From Enterococcus devriesei (GTDB lineage: Bacteria > Bacillota > Bacilli > Lactobacillales > Enterococcaceae), in the NCBI RefSeq assembly GCF_001885905.1, contig NZ_JXKM01000006.1:1-64000 (forward strand): 64,000 bases of DNA, written 5' to 3'. Both the position numbers and the translations under genes were made by a program. The stretch's first letter is position 1; each line of letters opens with the position of its first letter. Of this stretch, positions 18,013 to 26,921 are shown in pieces. A model generated the notes under the pieces. The model worked only from the letters and a program-made list of their open reading frames with translations, made no database searches and was not told the origin of the DNA.

Positions 18013-19009
18013 GTTGACGCCATTTCAATGGAGTCATGTGAGCAACTTTTTTGAATGAGCGAATAAAGTAGCTAGGTTCCAGAAAGCCAAGCGTATCACT
18101 TATCGCGTTAACTGAAAGGTCAGTAGTGAGTAACAATTCTTGTGCCCAATATATTTTCAGCTTTGCGTAGATCTGGCTGAAGGGCTCACCAAATTCTCTA
18201 CGCAATAGCCGGCTGAGATAGTTAGGACTTACATTCACTAACTTAGCAAGAGTGTGTAAATCAAGATGCTGATCTTTATTCGTAAAGATTGCATCGATTG
18301 CAGGTTGGAGTAGTTTATTTTCGGCTAAGTAGATACCACTGTCTTGCAGTCTTTTCTTTAATAGCGAGTAGCGTAAAGTATCATTTAAAAAGAGTGAGTC
18401 ATGTTGCTCGGAATCTTGCTGATTACCGGCTGATTTTTTTGAAAAACGTAAAGTCTTGTTGTACGACATGGCAAGAAAATCTTTTTTAATGGCTTCACTG
18501 ACGATATATTCAGACAACTCTTCTAGCATGTCTGCCGTAAGTTTAAGGTCATTTAAAGATACCTGAGGATAATTCTCCAATAACTGATAGTGCTCACTTT
18601 TAAAAGCAGCAACTTCTGGCAGATTTTTCAAATCTAGTACTTGTTCTAAATCGTCTTGATCATGATTTAACATGATTTCTCCTGCCATAATCGCGCCGAC
18701 GTAACGTCCCTCTACTGTAATTGGGATCGCCATGTCAATAATATCGAAATGACATCTATAAATGAATGGCCGGTAAGTTCGGGCAGCCTCAAGCCCGCCA
18801 CGAGCATCACACTTTTCGCAGTATTTGCTCATTTGAGGGTCGGTACGAGCTAAATGGCAAAATGGCTTTACCTGACTGTGGCGCGTTACTGGAACGCCTC
18901 GATAATCAACTAATAGAATAGCTAAATGTGTAGCACTAGCAATTTTATCTTGAAGCTTTTCCCATTTTTCTATATCTAGTACAGTGTCAAGTTCAAAAGC
19001 ATTTTCCAC
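17999..19009 (-). CDS. AraC-family regulator with PocR ligand-binding domain
   Basis: 336 residues. The N-terminal PocR domain carries the Cys-rich segment FCHLARTD...CEKCDARGG and YRCHFDIIDMAIPI (about 50-115), which senses small polyol-like ligands in PocR and related proteins. Two AraC helix-turn-helix motifs occupy the last 100 residues (LHTLAKLVNVSPNYLSRLL and VNAISDTLGFLEPSYFIRSFKK). It is transcribed away from the iron alcohol dehydrogenase, so it probably activates that gene in response to a diol or glycerol-type compound. The start at 19009 has AGGAGG (complement of cctcct) a few bases upstream. Confidence 0.88.
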   Translation of the reverse strand: MENAFELDTVLDIEKWEKLQDKIASATHLAILLVDYRGVPVTRHSQVKPFCHLARTDPQMSKYCEKCDARGGLEAARTYRPFIYRCHFDIIDMAIPITVEGRYVGAIMAGEIMLNHDQDDLEQVLDLKNLPEVAAFKSEHYQLLENYPQVSLNDLKLTADMLEELSEYIVSEAIKKDFLAMSYNKTLRFSKKSAGNQQDSEQHDSLFLNDTLRYSLLKKRLQDSGIYLAENKLLQPAIDAIFTNKDQHLDLHTLAKLVNVSPNYLSRLLRREFGEPFSQIYAKLKIYWAQELLLTTDLSVNAISDTLGFLEPSYFIRSFKKVAHMTPLKWRQQKKD

Positions 19010-19098
19010 TCGAACCGCCTCCTTTTGTATGATTATACCCCTTTTTTTATTAATGATAAATAATCCTATTTTGTAAGATAATCCTGTTTAAATTGACG

Positions 19099-19112
19099 AG
19101 AAAGCGCCATCA
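19099..19112 (+). promoter_or_regulatory. Possible cre (CcpA) site
   Basis: AGAAAGCGCCATCA matches about 11 of 14 positions of the catabolite-responsive element and lies between the divergent regulator and dehydrogenase genes. Confidence 0.35.
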
Positions 19113-19222
19113 TAGTGTCATGCTTTTTAACTGAATACGATGTATGATTCAAATATAGAAATCAGTATTTAGCGGCAAGTGAAAAAAGTAACTTGTCTAA
19201 AATTTTAAAAAGGATGATCGCA

Positions 19223-20389
19223 ATGAAAAATAATTTTGATTTTATGATGCCTAGTGTGAACTTCTTTGGTCCTGGTGTAATCGAAAAAATTGGTGAACGC
19301 GCGCAATTACTGAATATGAAAAAAGTATTATTAGTAACTGACAGTTTTTTGCGTAATCTTGAAAATGGCCCTGTTAAACAAACGGAAGCAAGCCTAAAAG
19401 CTGCTGGTGTGGAGTATGTGTTTTTTGATGGTGTAGAGCCTAACCCTAAGATCCGTAATGTAATGGATGGTGCTGCGATCTATAGAGACAGCTTATGCGA
19501 TTCCATTATTACCATTGGTGGAGGTTCAGTCCATGATTGCGGTAAAGGAATCGGTATTGTACTAACTAATGGGGATGACGTAACAAAGTTGGCAGGGATA
19601 GAAACTTTGAAAAATCCATTGCCGCCACTAATGGCCGTTAATACAACAGCCGGTACCGCTTCTGAAATTACACGTCATGCGGTTTTGACAAATGAAGAAA
19701 CGCATCTAAAATTTGTGGTTGTGTCATGGCGTAATGTGCCATTAGTATCTTTTAACGATCCATTGCTTATGTTAGATGTACCTACCAAATTAACAGCTGC
19801 AACTGGTATGGATGCACTATGTCATTGTGTTGAATCTTATGTATCTGAAAATCGAAATCCTATCACTGATGCACAAGCAGAAAAAGGGATCAAATTGATT
19901 GGTCAATACTTGCGTCGAGCGGTAGCAAATGGGCACGATTTGGAAGCACGAACCAATATGGCATATGCTTCGCTTTTAGCAGGAATGGCCTTCAATAATG
20001 CAGATTTAGGCTATGTGCATGCCATGGCTCACCAATTAGGCGGACAATACGATGCACCGCATGGCGTATGTTGTGCGGTATTGATGCCAACTGTTGAACG
20101 CTGGAATATGATAGCTAGTCCAGAACGGTTTGCAGATATCGCTGTCTTTTTAGGAGAAAACATTGAAGGCCTAGGTAAAATGGAAGCAACAGAAAAAGGA
20201 ATTGCTGCTTTGGAAAGAATTTCAGAAGATGTTGGTATTCCAGTGAATATAAAGGCAATTGGTGCTAATCCTAAAGACTTCGATCTGATGGCAGATAACG
20301 CATTGAAAGACGGGAACGCTTTTTCTAATCCGCGTAAAGGTACCAAAGAAGATATTGTAGAATTATTTACTCAAGCTTACAATGCGTAG
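19223..20389 (+). CDS. Iron-containing alcohol dehydrogenase (1,3-propanediol/lactaldehyde type)
   Basis: A 388-residue group III, metal-dependent NAD(P)H alcohol dehydrogenase. GGGSVHDCGKG (about 95-105) binds the coenzyme; the metal ligands are in TGMDALCHCVE and in GYVHAMAHQLGG...PHGVC. The overall pattern (MPSVNFFGPG at the N-terminus, EPNP) resembles DhaT-type 1,3-propanediol dehydrogenases and lactaldehyde reductases. The start at 19223 is supported by AAAGGATGA; the frame continues further upstream without a ribosome site. The divergent PocR/AraC regulator points to polyol or diol metabolism. Exact substrate uncertain. Confidence 0.85.
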   Translation: MKNNFDFMMPSVNFFGPGVIEKIGERAQLLNMKKVLLVTDSFLRNLENGPVKQTEASLKAAGVEYVFFDGVEPNPKIRNVMDGAAIYRDSLCDSIITIGGGSVHDCGKGIGIVLTNGDDVTKLAGIETLKNPLPPLMAVNTTAGTASEITRHAVLTNEETHLKFVVVSWRNVPLVSFNDPLLMLDVPTKLTAATGMDALCHCVESYVSENRNPITDAQAEKGIKLIGQYLRRAVANGHDLEARTNMAYASLLAGMAFNNADLGYVHAMAHQLGGQYDAPHGVCCAVLMPTVERWNMIASPERFADIAVFLGENIEGLGKMEATEKGIAALERISEDVGIPVNIKAIGANPKDFDLMADNALKDGNAFSNPRKGTKEDIVELFTQAYNA

Positions 20390-20526
20390 CTTTTATTGAT
20401 AAACCATCAACAAGTTAATCTTGAAAATTTTGAAGCAAGCTGTTGATTTAAATTGAAAAATAGTATTCAACCAAAGGGATGTGAATCCCGACAGTAAAAT
20501 GTAACTTACTGCATTGCCAAAATAAG

Positions 20527-20569
20527 AGAATCCGCTGATCCAAGCTAAATAAAGGATCAGCGGATTCTT
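20527..20569. terminator. Bidirectional terminator
   Basis: Perfect 15-bp arms at 20527-20541 and 20554-20568 between the convergent dehydrogenase and MDR genes. Confidence 0.8.
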
Positions 20570-21591
20570 TATTCGGCTATTTCATTGATTTTAAGGATGA
20601 TCTTGCCTTTTGCTCTGCCTGATTTGGAATAGCGAAAGGCTTCCTCAATTGCAGCAAAAGGTAGGACTCGATCGATCACCGGTTTTATTTTGTTTGCTTC
20701 GATAGCGGTTCGGAGGATTTCTAATTCTGCTCCGCTAGGCTTCATAAAAAGGAAGATATATTCAGCTTTAGCGGCTTTTTCTAAAGCGGACAGTCTGCTA
20801 GTAATCAAAGCAAAAATTAGTTTTTTCCAAAGTGGCAATTGGTATTCCTTAGCAAATCGCGCATTTGGCAAACCAGAGATACTGACGACTTTTCCGCCGG
20901 GCTTAATGATTTTGAAGGCATCCTCCAAAATTTTTCCGCCTTGTGTATCAAAAACGTAATCATAGTCAGATAGTTTATCTTGAAATTTTTCTGTTTTATA
21001 ATCAATGACTTGGTCCGCTCCGAGAGATTTAACTAGCGCAAAATTTTTGGCACTAGTCGTTGTAGTGACATAGGCTCCTAACATTTTTGCGATTTGGATG
21101 GCGATGGTACCAATGCCGCCCGAGCCGGCTTGAATCAGAACTTTTTGGCCTGGTTTGATCTTCATGATATCATGTAGCGCTTGATAACTAGTCAAGCCGA
21201 CTAATGGAATCGCCGCGGCTTCTTCAAAACTTAGATTTCGTGGTTTTCTAGCGATGTCATTGTGGTCGACAGCGATGTATTCAGCGAATGTCCCAATTCG
21301 ATTCTTTTGGACGCGACCATAGACAGGATCGCCGACGTTGAAAGCAGTGACTTTTTCGCCAACTTGTGTAATGATTCCTGCGAAATCACTCCCCAAAACT
21401 AATGGCATGTTGTATTTTAAGAGCATTTTTAACCCACCATCTTTAGTTTTTAAATCAATCGGATTAATGCTAGCAGCAACGACTTTAACCAGTACATCTG
21501 TAGCACCTATTTTAGGGATTACTACTTGTTCTATACTAGGAAACGCTTGTTTATAGTGTGTGATTAAGGCTGCCTTCATTGTATGAGTCAA
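20569..21591 (-). CDS. MDR-superfamily NADP-dependent quinone/enone oxidoreductase
   Basis: About 340 residues. The N-terminal GroES-like domain contains SINPIDLKTKDG and LGSDFAGII; the Rossmann domain has GSGGIGTIAIQIAKMLGA (about 155-170). Catalytic zinc cysteines of alcohol dehydrogenases are absent, as in quinone oxidoreductases and zeta-crystallin-like enzymes. GGAGG upstream fits a TTG start at 21591; the next ATG (21579) is 20 bp from it. The promoter has an operator nearly identical to that of the ArsR gene at 10754, so it is probably induced when that repressor lets go, for example by electrophiles. Confidence 0.82.
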   Translation of the reverse strand: MTHTMKAALITHYKQAFPSIEQVVIPKIGATDVLVKVVAASINPIDLKTKDGGLKMLLKYNMPLVLGSDFAGIITQVGEKVTAFNVGDPVYGRVQKNRIGTFAEYIAVDHNDIARKPRNLSFEEAAAIPLVGLTSYQALHDIMKIKPGQKVLIQAGSGGIGTIAIQIAKMLGAYVTTTTSAKNFALVKSLGADQVIDYKTEKFQDKLSDYDYVFDTQGGKILEDAFKIIKPGGKVVSISGLPNARFAKEYQLPLWKKLIFALITSRLSALEKAAKAEYIFLFMKPSGAELEILRTAIEANKIKPVIDRVLPFAAIEEAFRYSKSGRAKGKIILKINEIAE

Positions 21592-21647
21592 AATAAATTC
21601 CTCCAATTCAAAGTTATCGTTTAAAAATTTGAACGATCATCAAAGGG

Positions 21648-21681
21648 AGTCTAATGCTTTGGTTTAAAAATGTCAACCATT
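21648..21681 (-). promoter_or_regulatory. Promoter and operator of the MDR oxidoreductase
   Basis: On the minus strand TTGACA (21671-21676), 17-bp spacer, TAGACT (21648-21653). An inverted repeat with arms at 21658-21664 and 21675-21681 spans the -35. Over 25 bp it differs from the ArsR-gene operator mainly in three central bases. Confidence 0.65.
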
Positions 21682-21720
21682 AAAACTTACATTCTAACGA
21701 TGGATAGAATGTAAGTTTTT
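21682..21720. terminator. Hairpin upstream of the MDR gene
   Basis: ACTTACATTCT pairs with AGAATGTAAGT, with T residues on both sides. Confidence 0.4.
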
Positions 21721-22021
21721 GGTCCTGAAAGTTTGAGAATTATCAAGCCAAGTACAACGTCATATATGGAAAAGGTTCATAAGATACTCTCTAACCGAGT
21801 TATCTTCTATAGTTATTATTTGATTTTTCAATTAAAAAATAATTATAAAATCCATTCACTTATATTCTTTCTTGCTAATTTCAGCTGCTGTTTGCTACAC
21901 TTGAATTGTAGATAAGATTCTTTTAATAACTTTTTTAATGATTGTTTATTGTAAGAAGCCAAATGTGAAGTCAGACTTGTATTTTTAACTAATAAATAAA
22001 AAAGGAATGAGGGTGAAAAAA
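21721..22021. other. Intergenic region, nothing recognised
   Basis: AT-rich; presumably holds the promoter of the downstream DUF4428/SHOCT gene, but no clear -35/-10 pair stands out. Confidence 0.35.
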
Positions 22022-22801
22022 ATGGCAAAAATATGTGTCGGATGTGAGAACAAAATTGGTGCGTTGAGCAGCGGGTACAAATTAGGTGATGGCGACTATG
22101 CTTGTAAAAATTGTTTCAAATTAGCTGGCTACGGTGGAAGTTTTGCGGATCTTAAAGAATTGAAAACGATGACAAGTGCCGAGTTTAAAAAACGTTTGCC
22201 AGCGGATGCTGGCGAGGTTAACGCAAAAGATCTGCATAAAAGTCAACTAGCACAATTTAAAGCGCATGCAAATTTGACGATCAATGATGTGCTATTCAAT
22301 GATCAAGAGCAAGCTTTGTTGATCAAGAAATCAATCATGTTTAATCGGCCACAGTCGTTAATCAAATACGAAGACATTGATAGTTATACACCTATTTTTG
22401 ATAGTGGCAAAATGCGCAAAGGCTCTTTTAGTCGCGGCGTAGTTGGCGGGGCCGTCGCGGGACCGTTAGGATCATTAGTTGCTTCTAGTACTGGCAAAAA
22501 GAGTATTGAATCCATCAGCCGCTTAGGCATTGACTTTCATTTAAAAGATGGACGGGAGATTCAATTTTTATTGGCTGAAACAGATGTCAAATTAGATTCC
22601 ATCACTGGAAGAGCATTAGTCGATGATTATAACAAACTGGTGGAAAAACTAGACAGTCTCTTTGCTCCCGAAACCAGTGCTTCTTCAGCAGAAATACTTT
22701 CACCAGTCGATGAAATTCGTAAATACAAAGAACTGTTAGATGAGGGTATTTTGACACAAGCAGAATTTGATGCTAAGAAAAAAGAATTACTAGAAAACTA
22801 G
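22022..22801 (+). CDS. DUF4428- and SHOCT-domain protein
   Basis: A 259-residue cytoplasmic protein. An N-terminal zinc ribbon (CVGCENKIG...YACKNCFKLAG) matches DUF4428. A middle PH-like region follows, with a Gly-rich stretch GVVGGAVAGPLGSLVAS (about 142-158). The C-terminus is a SHOCT motif (DEIRKYKELLDEGILTQAEFDAKKKELL), a short oligomerisation helix pair. The build is common in Firmicutes but no function is established. GAGGGTG gives the start at 22022. Confidence 0.8.
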   Translation: MAKICVGCENKIGALSSGYKLGDGDYACKNCFKLAGYGGSFADLKELKTMTSAEFKKRLPADAGEVNAKDLHKSQLAQFKAHANLTINDVLFNDQEQALLIKKSIMFNRPQSLIKYEDIDSYTPIFDSGKMRKGSFSRGVVGGAVAGPLGSLVASSTGKKSIESISRLGIDFHLKDGREIQFLLAETDVKLDSITGRALVDDYNKLVEKLDSLFAPETSASSAEILSPVDEIRKYKELLDEGILTQAEFDAKKKELLEN

Positions 22802-22881
22802 TCCGAAGACAATCAGTCACTTATTTAGAGCTGTATCTGCGGATAACTATCTAGGCAGAAAACAATTTATATTTGCTAGAC

Positions 22882-22932
22882 AAAAACCATGAAGCAATTG
22901 CCTGGAAACGGGCACTTGCTTCATGGTTTTTT
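22882..22932 (+). terminator. Terminator of the SHOCT gene
   Basis: AAAACCATGAAGCAA pairs perfectly with TTGCTTCATGGTTTT, followed by T residues. Confidence 0.85.
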
Positions 22933-23026
22933 GTAGTATTAAAGATAACTATTCATTCATTTCTTTTAGCCTTATCAAAGGCTGCTCGTTACAACTAACG
23001 ACTTGTATCTTTTTTAGTTTAATCAG

Positions 23027-23533
23027 TTATTCATTAATCCGCGCATACAGTTGCATATCGATTATACATCCATCTTTCACTGCGTTTTTCCGTAAAGTAC
23101 CCTCTAATTGAAAGCTGCACTTTTCTAGTACGCGACAAGAGCCAAGATTGGTTGAAAAGGGCTCAGCGAAGATTCGAATAATATCTGTCTCAGTAAAAAG
23201 ATACTCCGTCAGTGCTTTGACGGCAGCAGTCATAAAACCTTTTCCCCAATATTCTTCCGATAGATAATAACCCAGCTCTGCTGAACGGCGATGAATATTT
23301 TCGCAACGGAACGCACCAATGCTGCCAATGACTTTTTCTTGATCAACGATGGCAAAAGCAAATGTTTTGGCAGGATCAGCCTTTAACATTGCTTCAATGA
23401 AAAGTTGTGCATCTTTTTTCGTATATGGATAGGGAAGACCGTCTCGTAGATTCGCTTGGATTTTTTTATTATTCAAAATATTGGCTAATGCTTCAGCGTC
23501 TGTTACCCGCCATTTTCGGAGGACTGGATTCAT
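23027..23533 (-). CDS. GNAT acetyltransferase, RimJ/RimL type
   Basis: A 168-residue N-acetyltransferase. It starts RKWRVTDAEALANILNN, has IGSIGAFRCENIHRRSAELGYYLSEEYWGKGFMTAAVKAL (the acetyl-CoA loop, about 75-115) and ends with EKCSFQLEGTLRKNAVKDG. This is the pattern of the RimJ/RimL/YdaF group, which modify N-termini of ribosomal or other proteins, or small molecules. The start at 23533 has GGGGAG eight bases upstream; the longer open frame lacks one. Single gene. Confidence 0.82.
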   Translation of the reverse strand: MNPVLRKWRVTDAEALANILNNKKIQANLRDGLPYPYTKKDAQLFIEAMLKADPAKTFAFAIVDQEKVIGSIGAFRCENIHRRSAELGYYLSEEYWGKGFMTAAVKALTEYLFTETDIIRIFAEPFSTNLGSCRVLEKCSFQLEGTLRKNAVKDGCIIDMQLYARINE

Positions 23534-23628
23534 TGTTTTCACTCCCCAAAGTGTATTTTCCTTAATAATATCATCTCTGAACAAAGAACTTAAATCAGAC
23601 ACGATTGATCGATCTGTTTATTCGCAAA

Positions 23629-23661
23629 AGGAGCTGGGACTATTTTACTGTCCCAGCTCCT
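23629..23661. terminator. Terminator downstream of lysS
   Basis: AGGAGCTGGGAC pairs perfectly with GTCCCAGCTCCT. The same GAGCTGGGA-type hairpin recurs at 25366-25402; such hairpins are common terminators in enterococci and lactobacilli. Confidence 0.75.
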
Positions 23662-23665
23662 AAGC

Positions 23666-25234
23666 TTAGTCAAAATGGATCAACTGCTTCAATTTTTCTG
23701 GCCCAACGACCTTGATCAGCAGTGGGATTCTTGGGCCGTGATCTTGGTTCAAAGTCAGTTGATAAATGGCCGAAAACAGTTCTTTTTGTTCTGTGCGCTT
23801 TTCTTTTTTATCGGTGGCATCGGAGAGGTCATAGATTTTTTGCATCAGCTCGTCATCGTCTAGAGTTGTGGCTGTCTCTAAAAGCTGAGCGAATTTTTCT
23901 AGTTGCTCTTTGACGGTCGCCGATAATTGTTCGTAAGTCTTTTGATCAGGCTGTTGATTGATGGTGACTAAACGTGTTTTCGCGTCATTTTCGATCCAAT
24001 AGCTGGCTCGTTCTAAGATATAATTGATCGCTTCTTCGGTATAGGCGGCTTCATTTTTCAACAAATCTTTGGCGATTGCTTGGTTATTGGCGGTCAAAGA
24101 TAGGATGCTGACGACATGATTGAAGCTAGGATAGGTTTGCTCCAAATCAACACCGGTTAACGTCAGTAATTGCTGGTTCATTTCATCAAGTTCACTTGTT
24201 TTGGCTTTTTGAACGAGTCGTTCGAATTCAGCATAATTTCGTAAAACATCATCGTCTAAGCCTAAATCGAATTGGGCCTTTGGCTGATACTTGGCATATA
24301 AATAAAGCACCAATTCTGGTGTGTAGATCGATAATAAATCCGGCAAGGTCAAAATATTTCCTGTCGAACTGGACATCTTCATCGTTTGGCCTTTGATATT
24401 TACGAAATCATAGGGCTGGTATAGCGGTGCTTGCCAGTCAAAAATTTCTTTGGCGATGGCTTTTGCGACGTCAAAGCTGCCGTTTTTTGATGAATGGTCC
24501 TTGCCACCGGGTTCAAAGGCGACTTTTTCATAGCGCCAACGCATCGGCCAGTCGATCTTCCAATGGAGCTTGATGTGCTGGTGCTGACCAATCGTTTGCG
24601 TGCCGTGATGGCCGCAATTTCGACACTCATAAGAGAGTGTCTGGCTTTTTTCGTCGTAAGCAGAAATCGTCGTCATGTCATGGCCGCACTGATCACAATA
24701 CAAAGAAATCGGGAAATAGGTTTCGCGCTCCGCATCGTTGGCAGCCTCGGTCCGAAAACGACTTAAAATGTCATAGATTTTTTTGCGATTGGTTAAAACT
24801 AAAGCCAGCTCGTCATCATAAGCGCCGTTTTCATAGCGTTCAGTCTCAAAAATGAATTCCGGTTTGATATTTAATTTAGCCAAATCGTCAATAAACATCG
24901 CTTCAAAATAAGCACCATAGGAAGCCGCGGTCGTTTTACTATCAGTAGGCGGGGCGACCTTCGTGTAAGGCATACCGATATTTTCCTCTGCAACACCCGT
25001 GACATTTTTGGGTATTTTCCGCAACCGGTCATAGTCATCCCAAGATAAAATATAACGGGGTGTCGCGCCGAGTTCTTTCAGCGCGCGGGTAACAAAATAC
25101 GTCGTGGCGATTTCCCGAAAATTTCCCACGTGGACATAGCCGGACGGGCTGACACCTGAGGCGCAAGTAATCGGTGTTTGTTGATCTTCATGTTGTTGAA
25201 TCAAGTTTGTGGCGATTTGAAAAGCCCAATGCAT
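23666..25234 (-). CDS. lysS: Class I lysyl-tRNA synthetase
   Basis: A 522-residue enzyme of the archaeal-type class I LysRS, attaching lysine to tRNA. Class I signatures: SGYVHVGN (HIGH-type, about 31-38) and KMSSSTGN (KMSKS-type, about 285). A Cys pair set (CDQCG...CRNCG) forms a zinc knuckle. Most Firmicutes rely on the unrelated class II LysRS; some, such as Bacillus cereus, carry both. Whether class II is also encoded in this genome cannot be seen. GAGGAGG upstream fixes the start. No T-box is visible in the 180-bp leader. Confidence 0.93.
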   Translation of the reverse strand: MHWAFQIATNLIQQHEDQQTPITCASGVSPSGYVHVGNFREIATTYFVTRALKELGATPRYILSWDDYDRLRKIPKNVTGVAEENIGMPYTKVAPPTDSKTTAASYGAYFEAMFIDDLAKLNIKPEFIFETERYENGAYDDELALVLTNRKKIYDILSRFRTEAANDAERETYFPISLYCDQCGHDMTTISAYDEKSQTLSYECRNCGHHGTQTIGQHQHIKLHWKIDWPMRWRYEKVAFEPGGKDHSSKNGSFDVAKAIAKEIFDWQAPLYQPYDFVNIKGQTMKMSSSTGNILTLPDLLSIYTPELVLYLYAKYQPKAQFDLGLDDDVLRNYAEFERLVQKAKTSELDEMNQQLLTLTGVDLEQTYPSFNHVVSILSLTANNQAIAKDLLKNEAAYTEEAINYILERASYWIENDAKTRLVTINQQPDQKTYEQLSATVKEQLEKFAQLLETATTLDDDELMQKIYDLSDATDKKEKRTEQKELFSAIYQLTLNQDHGPRIPLLIKVVGPEKLKQLIHFD

Positions 25235-25365
25235 AAAAAGTACCTCCTCTTCCTGATAATCATTTACCGATCTATTGATAGTCTCATTGTATCATTACAG
25301 CCGAAAAAAACTGAAGCTGAGGGTCCTTGGCTGAAAAGAAAATTGTGAGAACTTGATAGACACAA

Positions 25366-25402
25366 ACAAGAGCTGGAATATTATTAGTATCCCAGCCCCA
25401 CT
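25366..25402 (-). terminator. Terminator of the membrane-anchored protein gene
   Basis: GCTGGGATA pairs with TATTCCAGC-type bases around a short loop on the minus strand, then T-rich sequence, 20 bp after the stop at 25423. Confidence 0.55.
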
Positions 25403-25422
25403 ATTTTCTTGAATGAAAAAAT

Positions 25423-26091
25423 TTACTGTAGCACCACTGTTGAATAGGGACCATGCTCACCGCTTGATGAAAAGGCCAGCACGATATTTCCGCCTCTATT
25501 CAGATAGGAATAAATCCTAGTATCATCACCATTGAAAGGTTGGAAAAATGCAAGATTTGGTTTACTACTGTCACTGGCAGGTAGTTTTAACTCGGTGTTT
25601 ATTTTAACGTCTTTCGTGAGGCCATTTTCAACCACCGAAATTCGGGTTGTCGGGATTGTCGTCGGATACAAGGTGGCTGACTCACCGTTGTGGGCATCCT
25701 GTGAGTGAGACTCTTTCGGAGTATAAGAGACGATCAGGGAGTCGTTCGCTAAATAAGTCGTGACCGCAAATTTGAAAGAATCATCTTCTCCCATTAATAC
25801 ATCGCCCTTTGGAAAATCAACGGCATAGGCTTCCGTTTTTTCCAGCGTAGCGCTTGGTTCTGTGGAGCTGGAAAATTTAGTCGTCGTAGAAGTCGCGGTC
25901 GATGCTTGAGAAGAAGTTGAACTTCGAGTAGTTGTCGGGATGCTTTGACTACTTGCTGGGATAGCAGTGGGTTGAACAAATTGCATCCCCAAAATAAAAG
26001 CGACTAAGCCGATAATAATCACGCCTACCAGAATCAACAGCTTGTTTAAGATGGCATTCCTTTTTTGATTGTTGTGCTGGTCTCTTTTCAT
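25423..26091 (-). CDS. Membrane-anchored Ser/Thr-rich extracellular protein
   Basis: 222 residues, function unknown. A basic cytosolic start is followed by one transmembrane helix (about 17-40, LLILVGVIIIGLVAFILGMQF), then a low-complexity Ser/Thr linker (about 50-85) and a compact extracellular domain of about 130 residues. The domain contains paired strands such as FKFAVTTYLANDSLIVSY and GGNIVLAFSSSGEHG. The build recalls the two lipoproteins at 27833 and 28926. GAGG precedes the ATG. Confidence 0.7.
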   Translation of the reverse strand: MKRDQHNNQKRNAILNKLLILVGVIIIGLVAFILGMQFVQPTAIPASSQSIPTTTRSSTSSQASTATSTTTKFSSSTEPSATLEKTEAYAVDFPKGDVLMGEDDSFKFAVTTYLANDSLIVSYTPKESHSQDAHNGESATLYPTTIPTTRISVVENGLTKDVKINTELKLPASDSSKPNLAFFQPFNGDDTRIYSYLNRGGNIVLAFSSSGEHGPYSTVVLQ

Positions 26092-26250
26092 TGATTTACC
26101 TCATGTATTTGATAATTATAATTATACCTGATAAAGAGTGAATGAAAAGAAAAATAAGGTGAAAGTAAGCTATGTAGAAAATATGAGGTTATGGTTACAA
26201 AATAGATTTTTGATAGGCATCTGAAACATCGTTGGCTGGAAAAAATAAAA

Positions 26251-26276
26251 AATACAAGAGATTTCTCTCTTGTATT
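26251..26276 (-). terminator. Terminator of the IIB-like gene
   Basis: AATACAAGAGA pairs with TCTCTTGTATT; the minus strand continues with a T-rich run. Confidence 0.75.
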
Positions 26277-26283
26277 ATCGGTC

Positions 26284-26583
26284 TTAGTTATTAGCGAAAT
26301 ACGCATCGATAGATTTCTTTATTTCCGTGAAATTCCTAGTTAGAAAGAATTTTGCGGGAACTTTGATGATTGGAAGATTGTTTTCATTTTCAAAAGGAAA
26401 ATAGGGATCAGGGACGACCAAATAATCGACGGTGTCTTTGTCCCTAAGATAATTGATTGATACATCATAATATTCGGAGAAATAGTCTTTGAAATCACTA
26501 TTATCACTAAAATTTACGGGTAAAAGCATTGTACTGTAGCCTAGTCCAGTGCTGACTGTTAAGACAAAACATATTTTTTTCAT
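26284..26583 (-). CDS. Solitary PTS EIIB-like domain protein lacking the phosphocysteine
   Basis: A 99-residue protein whose N-terminus, VLTVSTGLGYSTM, aligns without gaps with the P-loop of lactose/ascorbate/galactitol-type EIIB domains (VCGTGIGTSTM). The cysteine that carries the phosphate is replaced by valine. It has no EIIA or EIIC partner nearby, only small membrane-protein genes. It may bind a partner as a non-catalytic sensor domain, or the similarity may be only of fold. GAGGGATGACTC upstream resembles the ribosome region of the gene at 26922. Confidence 0.5.
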   Translation of the reverse strand: MKKICFVLTVSTGLGYSTMLLPVNFSDNSDFKDYFSEYYDVSINYLRDKDTVDYLVVPDPYFPFENENNLPIIKVPAKFFLTRNFTEIKKSIDAYFANN

Positions 26584-26628
26584 GAGTCATCCCTCTACTA
26601 TAAATAATAGTTTATGCGAGTACTTCGT

Positions 26629-26838
26629 TTACATCCAACTAGAAAAATCAGAAAAGAAGCAGTTGAAGGCCACAATCAAGAAAACAATCGCAAAGACGAT
26701 TCCACCCCACAACCCCAACATGATGAATGGTGAAGTACCTTTATCTCCATGTTGTTTAAGATTTGTGAATGCTCGTTTAGCCATGATAAATTGCCAAATA
26801 CTCAGTAATAAAAAAATAACGCCGAATACATAACGCAT
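26629..26838 (-). CDS. Small two-helix membrane protein
   Basis: 69 residues with hydrophobic helices at about 3-18 and 42-62 and a basic loop (KRAFTNLKQHGDKG) between. The start at 26838 follows GGAGAG; a longer frame to 26901 has none. It is 45 bp upstream of the EIIB-like gene on the same strand, possibly one transcript. Function unknown. Confidence 0.55.
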   Translation of the reverse strand: MRYVFGVIFLLLSIWQFIMAKRAFTNLKQHGDKGTSPFIMLGLWGGIVFAIVFLIVAFNCFFSDFSSWM

Positions 26839-26921
26839 GCTTCTCACTCTCCTTATAAATAGTATAGCACTCTTGTAAAGCGCTAACAAAAAAGCTTTCA
26901 AAAGTAAGAAGCGCTTGTTTG

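Noticed and set aside
21733-21915. Small plus-strand frame at 21733-21915
   Set aside because: No ribosome site; AT-rich spacer sequence with no protein-like composition.
23675-24855. Plus-strand frames inside lysS
   Set aside because: They are mirror frames of a clearly coding gene.
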